A stretch of DNA of 64,000 bases from Lantana camara (taxonomy: Eukaryota > Streptophyta > Magnoliopsida > Lamiales > Verbenaceae). Below are positions 33,675-45,578 of the stretch, piece after piece; positions within the stretch are counted from its first letter, which is position 1, and every line of letters begins with the position of its first letter. The position numbers and the translations under genes were made by a program. The notes beneath the pieces were generated by a model. That model saw nothing but the letters and a program-made list of their open reading frames with translations. It was not told the origin of the DNA and searched no databases. The stretch lies in contig CM074863.1 of the NCBI GenBank assembly GCA_037501455.1, forward strand, positions 7,312,001 through 7,376,000, written 5' to 3'.

Positions 33675-34340
33675 AAGAATCTGGTCCCCAAATTCACTGA
33701 TCGGAAGGAAACAACTCTGGATGGAACCGTCTTATCTTGTCTTCGGTCTCCCACGTGGCTTTTTCAATTTTATCACTTCTCCAAAGAACCTTAACCATGG
33801 GAATCCTCCGGTTTCTCAATTCCTGAAACTTCTTATCCAATATCTTAACTGGTTTCTGAACAAAGGTTAGATTCGGTTCCAATTCCACTTCTTCAACTGG
33901 AAGGATCTCGGTTTCATCGGGGTAATATTTCCTCAACTGAGATACGTGAAATACATTGTGAATCCCCGTGAGGCTCGGTGGTAGGTCCAACCGATAAGCA
34001 ACTTCTCCAACTCTTTCAAGAATCTCAAAAGAACCTAAATAACGAGGATTAAGCTTACCTCCTTTCCCAATCCGAGCAAATCCTTTACATAGAGACGCCT
34101 TCAAGAATACCCAGTTTCCAACTTCAAATTCGAGATCCCTTCTACGACGGTCGGCGTAGCTCTTTTGTCTGTCCTGAGCTGATTTCATCTGTTGTTGTGT
34201 TAATTGAACCTTTCAATCATAGCTTGAACGCCCTTAGAAGATTTTTCCAACTTCTCACCCTTCTTAACGTCTTCCTGTTTAGTCCATTTCCATTCCTCCA
34301 AGTCGAAGAACAACGGAGAACGACATTCCCGACCATAAAA
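33675..34340 (-). pseudogene. Tekay pol remnant: integrase end and chromodomain
   Basis: Minus-strand remnant of chromoviral integrase: LFYGRECRSPLFFDLEEW (from about 34337), a one-base frameshift near 34212, then QKSYADRRRRDLEFEVGNWV, VFLKAS, the GPF-like GSFEILERVGEVAYRL motif, and HNVFHVSQLRKY leading to a chromodomain-type tail (VKVLWRSDKIEKATWE) and stop at 33694. Everything upstream of this in the polyprotein is missing. It abuts the 3' LTR at 33659, confirming orientation. Confidence 0.85.
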
Positions 34341-36118
34341 TAGCCGGCTATGGTGAATTTGTCAGGGAAGAGGAACGTCGGTGATAGAAAAAGGTGGGGA
34401 AGGTGTGGGGAAAATGGGATGTCGTGGTGGACCGGTGGTGATCGGGGTTTGTGTGGGAGAAAAGGGGAAAGATTGGGGGTGGTGGGCAACAACAATCTTC
34501 ACCGGCGGATTTTATGGTCTCTGGCGGACTTGCAGAAAATTGGGTAAAGATAGGAATTGACGGAAATACCCTTCAATTTATCACGTGTAATATGTGCGTG
34601 TGTTGTTTTGGGGCCTAAACCGCTTAAAAATGGGTAGAGAAGGTGGTTTGTCAAGAAATAGTAGTTTAAATGATGGTATTGAGGTCAAAATAACTTAAAT
34701 GATAAATTGTAAAATCGGCCTTAGTTTAAATGACAAAAAAATCATTATCTCTAAACCAAAACCGAACATATGAATAAACTTTTTGTTGCTGAATTTTACG
34801 GAAAAAGCATATAAATTGTTTTTGGAGGAAAACGATTAAATAACTACGAAATTCAGGTTGAACTCGTAACAAAGAATATATATTAATAATTGATTCAATT
34901 TAGACAGTGATAAAAGTGGACTAAAGTTGATAAATGACAAGTATAAGTTTATATATATTAACTCGTGAAAGGTAATTTTAACTTCTACAACGACTAACCC
35001 TACTCTACTAAAATAGGATAACTAATATTAAATTTTTCACAAGGCCCGCTAATTTTAAGCCATCCGAACTTATTATTGTGTGATATTTATTAAATGCAAT
35101 TAAATATATATATACTCGGAACTCAACTAATCGTATACAAGGTGGAATTGGTTGGGCGAGGGGGTGGTTGCAGGGGTGGGGGGAAACCCTACTCTACTAA
35201 AATAGGATGACTAATATTAAATTTTTCACAAGGCTAACTAATTTTAGGCTACTCGAATTTATTAATCTGTGGTATTTATTAAATGCAATTTCAAAAACTA
35301 TATACTCTATGGAAGGAAAGCTCAACCTCAACTAATCGGGGCAGAATTAAGGGGGCGGGGGGCATGGGGTCCCCCAATTTTGAGAATTTTTTAATTTTGT
35401 ATATGTATTTTGAATAATTTATATTTTTGTCCTTTCAAATTTGAAATTTCATTCTTTTAATTTTTAATATTTTAATTTTTTGTCCTTTCTAAATTGAATT
35501 TTAGTTTTGTCTCTATTCGTATACGAGATAATCTTAGTTTAAGTCTGATGTATCTAAATCAATGTAATAAAGGAATGAGTATTTTATACTTGGTTGGTGG
35601 AGAATTTAGAATATAATGAATGAATGAACGATAAATCAAATAATAAATATATTACATTTATAATTATAATTAGTTGGATTTATCAACTCAGGTTTAAACT
35701 TGAATTCTCCTGACAGTGCATACACATTCAATTTTAGAAGTAAAAAAGTTAACTCCAATTTGTAATGATATATATATATGTGTGTGTGTGTGGATTCTAT
35801 GGTTGGTTGATTGGTTCTGTGATGATGTTAGATAACATTTAATTCAAATTAGTAATGGACACACTCATTGTTTGTGTAAATAAATTATTATTTAAATATG
35901 TTAAAATTAATTTCTATATTAATATATATTTTACAATTATATTTAATATAATTACTAAATTATGTTAAATAAATAAATAATATAAAATAATATTATGTTA
36001 GTTAAAAAAATTTAAAATATGATTATACAAAGAAAAAAAAAGAATTAAAGTGAGGTGAGCCGTGAGCGAAAAGAAAAATTATTCACAAAAAAGAAGAGAG
36101 AAAAGAAAAGTTAATAGG
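34341..36118. other. Spacer with inverted copies of SDR upstream DNA
   Basis: 34740-35110 is a reverse-orientation homologue of 4220-4600 upstream of the first SDR copy; 35187-35295 is a second, direct copy of part of it (CCCTACTCTACTAAAATAGG). The frames at 34217-34547 match nothing I know. The rest is AT-rich with a TATATATG/TG repeat at 35769-35793. Confidence 0.6.
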
Positions 36119-36131
36119 ATATTGTTGGAGT

Positions 36132-36231
36132 ACGGGTTGATCCCAGTAGTTAATGGTTCATTCTTTAGGTTAATAATTCGGGTTCGAATCCCACTTGGAG
36201 GGTGTCTGTGTTGAAAAAATAAAAGAAAAAA
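36132..36231 (+). mobile_element. tRNA-derived SINE, about 100 bp
   Basis: Contains a pol III B box (GGTTCGAATCCC, about 36180-36191) and an A-rich 3' tail, and is flanked by perfect 13-bp repeats ATATTGTTGGAGT (36119-36131 and 36232-36244). The upstream A box is weak. Not a tRNA gene: no cloverleaf can be drawn. Confidence 0.75.
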
Positions 36232-36244
36232 ATATTGTTGGAGT

Positions 36245-36874
36245 GATTAAAAAAGGAGCAATTAGATTCAAGAATTTTAATTTGCACCACAACATAATTA
36301 GTATCAGTACTAACTCCCAAATACTAAATTCACTTTAATACCTTTCATTATTTATTTTTGTTTTCTTTTTTCTTTCTTATTCATAGAAGTTTCATTTTTC
36401 TTTCTTATTCATAGAAGTTCTGAAGTAATTTTCTTTCCTTTTTTTTTTTCTCCATAGAAGTTGGAAGATTTCCACGGTTTCTGTCTTTTGTTTCTGTTTT
36501 TCTTTCATTCAAATAAAAATATTCATATGTTATAGCCGATATTTTTAATTTAATATCTTATTTTGAATTATTCAATATCTCAAGTTTTGTTCTCATTGGA
36601 CTATTATATAAAAATATAATAATTTAAAATTATTTTTTATATTAATATACTAGTTAAATCATATTATAATACTCAAAATAATATAATAAATTTTAGTAAT
36701 AAATTAATAAAAATTAAAAATGATTTCTATATTTTTTTTAAAACACTCCGCTCTTAGTTTTTCATTTTTCACTTTTTTCTCCAAATATTCATTATTATTA
36801 TTATTATTATTATTTGTTATAATTTTAACTTGTAATTTAATTTTTGTATAAGAGTTTGCAAAACAAGGGCCCCC
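36245..36874. other. AT-rich spacer
   Basis: No gene. From about 36770 onward it is the start of the DNA duplicated at 42280 (ACAAGGGGCCCC and neighbours). An ATT microsatellite lies at 36790-36815. Confidence 0.5.
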
Positions 36875-37260
36875 AACTTGAGCCGGAAGCTGTTGAAGCA
36901 CTTGCTGTAGTGCGAGCCTTGAACTTTACTGCTGCTCATAATTGGCCCCGCATCGAGGTGGAGAGTGACTGCCTTAATTTAATTACCAAGATCAGTGGGT
37001 TTGTTGAGGAGTGTTCCCCCGTTGGCAACATCATTCATGATATTAGATCAGGTGCCTCTTTATTTAACTCTTGTAAGTTTTTGTTTGTTCGTCGTGTGGC
37101 CAATGTCGTGGCCCATTCGTTAGCTCGTCATGCTGCTCCGGCCTACGAGGGTGGCTCTGTCTTACCCGTCTCTTTGATCGATCTTGTTCAGGATGATTGT
37201 AATATCCTCTGATTCAGCCCTCCTGCGTGAGGGCACCCTGTTTCAAAAAAAAAAAAAAAA
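36875..37260 (+). mobile_element. 5'-truncated LINE with RNase H-like C-terminus
   Basis: Encodes an RVT_3-like end (EALAVVRALNFT, IEVESDCLNLI, FLFVRRVANVVAHSLARHA) to a stop at 37212, a short 3' UTR and a 16-base A-tail. The paralogous site at about 42345 lacks it, so it inserted after the duplication. It sits about 340 bp upstream of the intact SDR start. Confidence 0.85.
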
Positions 37261-37600
37261 GGATGTACACATTTTAACTTTTGGACTAATGCAAATATTC
37301 ATCGAGATTCGAGAATTCCCCTTTTTCTTTCACATTGGGAACGTTGCTAATATCTTAAATAGCACACCAGTCGCTTGGGGCGGGCTGACTCTCGTTATTA
37401 TTTTAACAAAGTGGCCAGCCAGCTGCTAGATGGTAGCCCATAATCTAATTAAATTATTGCATGTTGTTAAGAGTCAACTATTTCTGACTTGCTGCCAAAC
37501 TCGCTAATTAATACTTGGAATCTCATCTCATCTTCAGTACAACACAACTACACAACTACTCACTAATTAAGAGACAACTCTCTTCAGATCTCTCATCATC

Positions 37601-40600
37601 ATGGCAACCGCTCCTTCTTGTGCTTCTGCATCCACCACTAAGTAAGTGTCTCTCTGTTATATGTACAAAGTTTCTGCTCTCTTTTTGTCTTTAATTCATT
37701 ATTATGCTGTTTTAGAATGGAGATTTTCATTGGAAAATCTATCCCACCACCAAAATTAGCACGCTAGATGGGTTTCTTTATTTAGTTTTTTCCCGAAAGG
37801 AAAGGGCCTTAATTTCCTTTCTTCTTTAGTTTTGTTCTTAAAAGAAGAAACTATATATGGAACCTTACTTTTGTCAAATTGTTTAAATTGTGACATAAGT
37901 TCAGAATATGGTATAATTTGAACTGTTTATTGTGTACTAGCCCAGGAGCCAAGACTAGCTTCATGAGATTGAAAGTTTGCTTCTTTCTGCAGTAATCACT
38001 ACAAAGATTTGCATCGCCAAAATATACTTTTTCATTGTCAATTCTATTAACAACAAAATATTTTTATTGCCGGTTTCGTTGGCAAATCCTCGTTACTGAA
38101 AGTTCATCGCAACAAAAAATCAATATCGTTGCGTATACATGTAAAATTGACAACGATATACTTTTCGTTGCAAAACGTGATTCAAAAAGGCAACAAATAT
38201 TGTTGTTGCTAATTTTATATTTTTTTGTAGGCAAATTGAACATTTCGTTGCCAATAAATTGTTTTAAAGTTATAATTTATAATTATTTACAATGATATAT
38301 TTCGTTCGCGCTTAAATATATTTTTCTACAACAGCAAAATAAATTTTGTTGCCAATGTAGCTAGCTTTAAAATATATTATTTAATTGTGTTCTTTGCACG
38401 AGTCGAACTCGGGTTGACAACCAGAAATAAGTGCCCCCAAACCAACTTAGCTAGATGTAATGTTGAAAAGTATTAACAAAAGTTTATAATTTTGTTAAGT
38501 ATGTATTTGCCACAAAAGTTTTTGTCACCAAAAGTAATTAATATTTTTCAACACTAATAATCGTTACTAATCTATGAAAGTATTAACAACGATATACTCT
38601 GTCGCCCAAAAAGCTACAACCGCAACAAAATATTTTGTTGAAAAAAGTTAAATATTTAGCAACTATTAAATATCGTAGCTAATTTTTTACAAGAATTCTC
38701 CACGATAATTTTCGTGGCACAAAGGGCATTATTAGCTACAATTATATTTTGTTGCAAAAATTTATTATTGGCAACGATTTCATATTGTTCCCAAAAGAGT
38801 TGTACTTTAACTACAAAATTTTTTTGTTGCAATTTGTCAAAATTGTTGCCAAATAAAAATTAAAAGCGATGGTTGAGAGACACATAATTTTGACAACAAA
38901 ATATTTTTTTCGTGCTAAATAAATGTGAAAAAAGACAACGAAAACATAATTATTTAGAACAAAAATAAAACTGTTGCTAAAAAAATCGTTGCGAATTTAA
39001 TAATTTATTTTAGTGAATATATGTTCAAGTGTTTGTTTGTTAAAACTTAAAACTTAAAATTATGCTCTGCCCATACAAATCTCCAGAAAATTCAAATACC
39101 CATAAGTAAAACTTAGTTAAAGAGAAACTATTCTTTTTCTTTTTCTTTTTTCCCCGAAACTTGAGAAATATAGCATGCATCCTCTAATTCCTCTTCAACG
39201 TTTCCTTTAACCCAATGTTTTGAAAATCGAACCCAAGGTCAAATTCGATGTTTTGAAAATCGAACCGAAAGTCAAATCGGTGGCAGGTAGTAAGACGTTA
39301 TAAATAAATAAATATTTTTTATTAGTCATAGAAAATATTATAAAATTAAAAAATAGATTAAAAATTTTCAATATTTTAAAATATTTAAATTATCTTCACA
39401 TCATATCTAATAAAAGTCAACTATATAAAACAAAATAATTAATAATTTCTATACACAATATCCCAATATTCTTTTTTTGAAAAGGTAGTAAAGTATTTAT
39501 GTAAGATGGAAACTAAAGGAAGAAAAATAGAAAAAGAAAGAGGAGAAAAAAGTGGGTGGCGTAAGAGTAAAAAGATGCATTAGGTTTTTCAGTTCCATTA
39601 ACATTAGGTTTTTTTGAGCTCATCAGTGTATACTATATAGAGAAGCTCTATCCGTTTTGCCGGCCCTCAAATGGTCCGATCCCTACTGATACTCTAGTAT
39701 TATTTGGATCGGACAAGAGCCGGTCACTTTGGACTGCCATCCGATTTTAAAAACTATGGTTTAAATTAGAGAAACTTAGACTCCAAATTCAGAATGTCCC
39801 TACAAAGCGGGCCCAGGTGTTAATGGGCTAAAACTCACTTTTGATATCATAAATATCCTAAAGTTCATTTTTGGTAGTATGCGAATTACTTTTTAAAATC
39901 GCATACCAGTATACCACCACAACTCTCAAATTTTCATATATTTCTGAAGGGTTAGTGCAGAAAGACGTATTATGATCACTTAAATACAATCTTTCAATTA
40001 ATATCAAATTCAACTTTTATGTATGCCTCAGCCATTTAGTTCCCTCGATAAGAATTCAAACATGTGAAAATTGATACATTTTGAAAAATGTAATATGTCA
40101 TGGGAGAAAAATAATTTACATAATACCGAAATCGAATTAGTTTAAACTTAAAAATATGACCAGTAAGAGACAAACACCCGATTTTGAGTAATTAATCAGT
40201 TGCTGTACAGGTTGGAAGGCAAGGTTGCCATTATAACAGGCGGAGCAAGTGGCATCGGTGCTAGCAGCGTCCGCCTCTTTCACCAGCACGGCGCAAAGGT
40301 TGTTATTGCGGACATTCAAGACAAACTTGGCCAATCCCTGGCCAAAGAACTAGGCGGCGGCGGCGACAACGTTTGCTACGTCCACTGCGACGTCTACGAC
40401 GAGTCTCAAGTGGCGAACGTAGTCGATACGGCTGTCGCAAAATTCGGTCGCCTCGACATCATGTACAGCAACGCAGGCATCATCGACACAGTCGTAACCA
40501 AGAGCATCCTCACCATCGACAAGGAATATTTCGAGCGCCAGATCAGCGTCAACTTGGTTGGAGCTTTCCTGGCAGCCAAACACGCGGCCAGAGTTATGGT

Positions 40601-41012
40601 GCCGAACAAAACGGGAAACATCATATTCACCGCGAGCGCGAGCACTGTGATTGCCGGCATTTGTCCGTGCCCTTATGCAGCAACGAAACACGGGGTTTTG
40701 GGGTTGATGAAGAGCTTGTCTGCTGAATTGGGCAAGGATAGGATTAGGGTTAATAGCGTATCGCCCTTTGCGGTGTTGACAGGTCCGCATGCTGATAATG
40801 AGACAGTGAAAGCATCGTTTGCGGCGTTATCGGAAGCCACGGGGAATTTGAAAGGGAAGGTTGTGAAGGCGGAGGATGTAGCGAAGGCGGCACTCTACTT
40901 GGCTAGTGATGACGATGCTGGTTATGTGAGCGGGCTCAACCTTGTGGTAGATGGAGGCTATAGTGTAGTCAATCCATCCCTCATGGAAATATGCAACCCC
41001 AAAAATGTGTAA
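37601..41012 (+). CDS. Short-chain dehydrogenase/reductase, intact
   Basis: Two exons, 37601-37641 and 40211-41012, joined by a 2.57-kb GT-AG intron; the product is 280 residues, normal for SDR110C-type plant enzymes (secoisolariciresinol dehydrogenase, xanthoxin dehydrogenase, borneol dehydrogenase relatives). Visible: TGGASGIG cofactor loop (about residues 22-29), ADIQD (NAD preference), SNAG, catalytic Ser in FTASAS, YAATK catalytic Tyr/Lys, VNSVSPFAVLT, and the usual DDAGYVSGLNLVVDGG near the end. No stop or shift. Exon 1 (MATAPSCASASTTK) is short and phase 2, like the copies at 4922 and 42674. A CACTA element fills 1 kb of the intron. The substrate cannot be told from sequence. Confidence 0.92.
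37997..39015. mobile_element. Non-autonomous CACTA element (1,019 bp) in the SDR intron
   Basis: Begins CACTACAAAGATTTGC and ends TTTTAGTG, flanked by AAT (37994-37996 and 39016-39018), the 3-bp duplication of CACTA/En-Spm elements. The duplicated gene copy at about 43070 reads CAGTAATATTTGTTC with no insert, a natural empty site. The interior is full of CAACAAAATATTTTTGTTGC-like subterminal repeats. A tRNA-like TTCGACTC patch lies at about 38400-38455. No transposase. Confidence 0.9.
39019..40210. other. Remainder of SDR intron 1
   Basis: No gene. Contains a small duplicated phrase GATGTTTTGAAAATCGAACC (39198-39270) and AT-rich DNA. 39020-39180 still matches the decayed copy near 43080-43170. 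Confidence 0.5.
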
Positions 41013-41361
41013 TGGTATCAACTCTAGTCTGTTCTGCTCATCGATCATTTTGTCATTGTTTTCATGCATTTAAATAATTTAATTTGTACCACTGCCTGTT
41101 GTTTTTCCGGAAAATAATTGTTTTGAATAAAAATTGTTGTATGGATTAAAAAACTCTAATGAGTTAAATTGTATTAATTTTTCCATGGACATTGTGTGAT
41201 GAAGCTACATACCTGGGGGGAGTGGCCTTCAGTACTACGGAATTTTATTAATTTCATCGACATCGAGCTTTGTTGGTGATTGGGTTTATAATTTTTACTA
41301 TGAAAGTTTGCCAAGAACCACAATGTTCTTCTCCAACCGGTCTGTAAAAGCCCACGAATAG

Positions 41362-41684
41362 GTTTGCCTTTGGCGCTGGAACATAATTAACTGGGATAAT
41401 ATCATTCTTGAGGGGGATTGCTTAAATCTCTTCTCCAGCTTTCATTTGTTGGTAATATTGTTTATGAAGTGAGAAGACTTGGTTCTTCCTTGGCCTCTTG
41501 TTCTTTTTGTTTTGTCCGTTGGGAGAGCAATTGTGTTACTCATTCCCTGGCTAGATTACCGGCTTCGGCCTGTGTTGGGCCGCGTCTTTTGCCGTCTTCT
41601 GTCGTGGCTCGGTTGATTCAGTTGGAAGCTGTCTTACCCTGATTGTTGGTTGGGATCTGTTTAAAAAAAAAAAAAAAGCAAAAG
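41362..41684 (+). mobile_element. 5'-truncated LINE 3' end with target duplication
   Basis: Flanked by perfect 14-bp repeats AAGCCCACGAATAG (41348-41361 and 41685-41698). Encodes the tail of an RNase H-like domain (CFVRWESNCVTHSLARL) to a stop near 41642, then an A-tail. Related to, but distinct from, the fragment at 36875-37260. Confidence 0.9.
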
Positions 41685-41844
41685 AAGCCCACGAATAGTT
41701 TATTGTTTAAAAGCCAAAAAAAACAAAGAAAGAAATCATGGAAAAGATTCATTTACAAGTTCGAGAAGTACGCAGTAGATGCAAAATGACGAAAGCATTA
41801 GATAAGCCATATGCATTTTCAAATAAAAATAAAAGAAGAAAATT

Positions 41845-42170
41845 TTTTTATCATCCAAAGTTTGCGTATTTTTGTAATTTACTATCTTAATAAACTTTTA
41901 TTGCAAATCGTCATTTAATCTTTACATTTGTAACATACAACATTTAAATTTTTTTTAGTGATTTTGGCTAAAAAATATGAAACTTGGCATATTTATAAAA
42001 CATACACGTCAGTTGTATTTTCACTAAAAATACAAAAAACATAAAATTAGATGACGGTATTTTGCAAATGTAAAGGTTGAATGGTGGTTTGCAATGAAAA
42101 TTTATTGGGATGATAAATTATAAAAAAAGATAAAATTCGAATGGTAAAAAATCTTTTTTTATAAAAATAA
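41845..42170. mobile_element. Foldback MITE with long inverted repeats
   Basis: The two ends are inverted versions of each other for roughly 90-100 bp: TTTATCATCCAAAG...TTTACATTTGTAAC on the left pairs with GCAAATGTAAAGG...AATGGTAAAAAA on the right. The homologous stretch at 61615-61625 runs straight through without it, so it is an insertion. Exact ends and duplication not resolved. Confidence 0.65.
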
Positions 42171-42289
42171 AAATATTATACATATACAAAAATGTTGCCT
42201 AATGTTTGAAATATCCCGTGAAAATTTCAACCGGGTGGAACCAAAACTTCGCTCATTATTTTTCCAAATATTTATTACTTTTATTATTA

Positions 42290-44490
42290 TAATTTTTTAC
42301 AATTTTAACTTGTAATTTAATTTCTGTATAAGAGTTTGCAAAACAAGGGGCCCCAAAAGGATGTCCACATTTTAACTTTTGGAATTTGGACTGATGCAAA
42401 TATTCATTGAGAATTCCCCTTTTTCTCACACATTGGGAACGTTGCTAATATCTTAGATAGCACACCAGTCACTTGGGGCAGGCTGACACTCGTAATTATT
42501 TTAACAAAATAAAAAGCCATAGCCCATAATCTAATTAAATTATTGCATGTTGTTAAGTGTTAAACTATTGCCGATTTTTTCTTTTCTTTTTAGAAACAAG
42601 AACTATTGCTGACTTGCTGGGCGAAAAGAAGACAAAAAAGAGGACTTGAAGGAAGCCAGGATCTCTCATCATCATGGCAACCGCTTCTTCTGCATCCACC
42701 ACTAAGTAAGTGTCTCTCTCTCTCTTGTATATACAAAGTTTCTGCTCTCTTTTTGTCTTTAATTCATTATTATGCTGTTTGAGAATGGAGATTTTAATTG
42801 GACTAAAATTAACTAGCTAGGTCGGTTTCTTGATTTAGTTTTTCCCCGAAAGGAAAGGGCCCCCATCGATCCCTTGGATTTTCCTTAATTTCCTTTCCTC
42901 TTTAGTTTTGTTCTTAAAAGAATAAACTATATATGGAACCTTATTTTATCAAATTGTTTAAATTGTGATATAAAGTTCAGAATATGGTACAATTTGAACG
43001 GTTTATTGTATACTAGCCCAGGAGCCAGGATTAGCTTCAGGTTGAAAGTTTGCTTCTTGCTACAGTAATATTTGTTCAAGTGTTTGCCCATACCAATCTC
43101 CAGAAAATTGAAATACCTATAAATAAAATTAGTTAAACTATAACTTGAGAAGTATAGCATGCAGTCTCTTCAACTTTTCGTTACAGGACTTTATCACAAA
43201 TTTCGAAATAAATAGGACCAAAATTACCAAATTACAAACTTACCGGACTTAATTGTAAATTTTGAAAAATACAGAACTAAATTACCAAAATTATAAGGGA
43301 TTTTTTGAAAATTCCCTCTGTTTGACCAAAAAATTTTAGTTCACTCCTCACTTCAAATAAATTTTTAGTTTACTCCCTAAATTGAGATTTCATTTTTTAT
43401 AAACTACCTACTAACATAGATTGTCTATTTTACCCTTAATTATCTTAATATGATGCACTTAAATTTGAATTTGTAGAACTATATCTAAATTTTGAAGAAC
43501 TATTGTGTTACCAACAATTGTAGTTGAATGAAGAACTTTTATATTAATTTGTAGTATTCTCTTGTGCATTTGTGGAACTATATTTAAATTTTAAGGAACT
43601 ATTGTGTTATTTAGCAATGAGGAGTTAAATGAAGAATTAAATTCTAGATATGAAGTATTTACATTTGTGTTTGTATAAATATATTTGAATTTTGAGGAAT
43701 TGTTTTGTTATGGAGAATAAAATAACTTAATGATGTACTTTTTTCTTAATATGAAATATTAATATTTGGATTTGTAGAATTATATCTATATATTGAAGAA
43801 TTATTGTGTTACGACAATTAGATATTAAATTAAGAACTTTTATCTTGATATGAAGTATTAACTTTTGAATTTTGAGCACTGTATACGAACTTTGAGAAAT
43901 TATAATGTACATAATTATCAAATGAAGAATTTTTCTTTGAAAATGAAGTATAAAATTATGTTTTTGTAGAACTATATCTCACTTTGAGAAATTGTCGTGT
44001 TATTCAACAACATGGTTAAATGAAGGATAATTAAGTCATTTTAGAATAATTAGGGAGTTAAGCAAAAATTAAATTTGAAAATAAAGAGTACATTAAAATT
44101 TTTCTGGCTTGGGGTGTATACTCAAAATTCAAACATCATTTGATGAGTTAACTCTAAATTTCCGAAATTATAAACTTACAGGAACAAACTTGCATTTTTG
44201 TCTTTAAATAATTTTGTACCACTGCCTGTTGTGTAATTTTGTGAAAATAATTATTTTGAATAAAAATTCCAGTTCCTTTTAAGTACTCTTGTTATTTTTC
44301 AATATATATTTATATATGTGATTGGGATTAATTCAAAACTCTTATGATCAATGATATTGCAACATACTTGAGAGGAGTGGGCTTCAGTACTACTGAATTT
44401 TATTAATTTGTTTAAGCATCATAAACATCGAGCTTTGTTGTTTATTAGCTTTATAGTTTTCATTATGAAAGTACCACAATGTTCTTCTCT
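42290..44490 (+). pseudogene. Duplicated SDR gene that has lost its catalytic exon
   Basis: 42300-42570 copies the upstream DNA of the intact gene, exon 1 is present at 42674-42705 (MATASSASTT, with its GT donor), and 42706-43170 copies the start of the intron. At the other end 44210-44490 copies the 3' flank (ACCACTGCCTGTTGT, AGTGGGCTTCAGTACTAC, AACATCGAGCTTTGTTG). The whole of exon 2 (800 bp in the intact gene) is missing; a degenerate tandem array occupies its place. No product is possible. The element-free sequence serves as an empty-site reference for the CACTA and LINE insertions in the intact copy. Confidence 0.85.
43445..44035. repeat. Degenerate tandem array, about 115-bp period
   Basis: About five copies of a unit containing TTTGTAGAACTATATCTAAA, TTGAAGAACTATTGTGTTA and TTAAATGAAGAACTTTT followed by TATGAAGTATT. 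Copies differ by many substitutions and small gaps, so it is old. It lies where the SDR exon 2 should be. Confidence 0.75.
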
Positions 44491-44656
44491 CTAAATGAAA
44501 ACAAAGAACCCAAGAAACAAAGAAAGAAAGAAAAAGGGAAGTGTTAACGGGCTATATTTCCTTTTTCCAAATTTATTCAATTAAAGTGATTTAGCCCAAG
44601 ACATATTTGGAAGCCCTAACATACAAGAAGAAGCCCAAGAGAAATAATTGGATATA

Positions 44657-45189
44657 CTAGTAATGTTGGTACACTCATTACGTGTGTAGATTAAAAAATT
44701 ATATTGTTTAAAATATATTAAAATTAATTTTTATATTGATATACATTTTATCACTATTTTTAATATAATTATTAAATTAATATAAATAAATAAATATATA
44801 GCATAAAAGAATAAAATACCGAACAACAATATCTTTGAAAAAAATTATATCAAAAAAAAAAAAAGAATTGAAATGAGGTGAGGTGAAAGAAAATATAAGT
44901 TAAGAAAATATAATAGAATAAATAAATAAGAAAAAAAGAAGAGAGAAAAACGTAACAGAAGAAAACGAAATAAATGAATAAAAATGAAAAGAAAAAAAAT
45001 GGACACCAAGAGACCAAAGCCGTATAAAAATGAAAAGAAAAAGAGAACATGAAGTTACTGCTTGGGTCTCTCGCTTATTATATAGTACTAGTGTGCACAA
45101 AAAAATACTATTAAAATATATTAAAATTAAGTTTTTTATATTAATGATAATTAAATAATTATTAATGGATCTGATGCTTAATATAATAA
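44657..45189 (-). mobile_element. Two truncated Helitron-like units
   Basis: Minus-strand 3' ends reading CTAG|T occur at 44657 (after a CACACG...GTGT stem) and at about 45088. Each is preceded by the family's conserved body (GAGAGACCCAAGC near 45065). Starts are eroded, so these are weaker than the neighbouring units. Confidence 0.4.
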
Positions 45190-45578
45190 CTAGCAACCCT
45201 GCACACCCTACGTGTGTGCAAAAAAAAAAAATAATAATAATAATTTTTTATATATTACTTTATTTATAATTATTTTTAGTATAATTATAATTTTATGATG
45301 AATAAATTAACTAAGATAATATCAAATTGAAGGGAAAAAAACGAACTAAAGATAAATAAGTGATATAAATAAAAAAGAAAAGAATTTGAGAGACCCATGA
45401 ATATATAGAAGAGTTTAAGCAGAAAACTATTAGAATTTATGTTAAAAAATAAAGAAAAAAAAAATTTAAGCAGAAAGTTGTAAGTACATGGCTAGAATTC
45501 ATGTTAAAAAGTAAAGAAAAAGAAAATTTTAAGTAGAAAATTGTAAAAATACTTGACTAGAATTTATGTTAAAAAATA

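Noticed and set aside
34350..34547. 65-residue plus-strand frame next to the Tekay remnant
   Set aside because: Gly/Arg/Trp-rich with no known domain and no introns or start context; not supportable.
38395..38460. tRNA-like patch (GAGTTCGACTC on the minus strand)
   Set aside because: No cloverleaf, inside the CACTA element; at most a decayed SINE piece.
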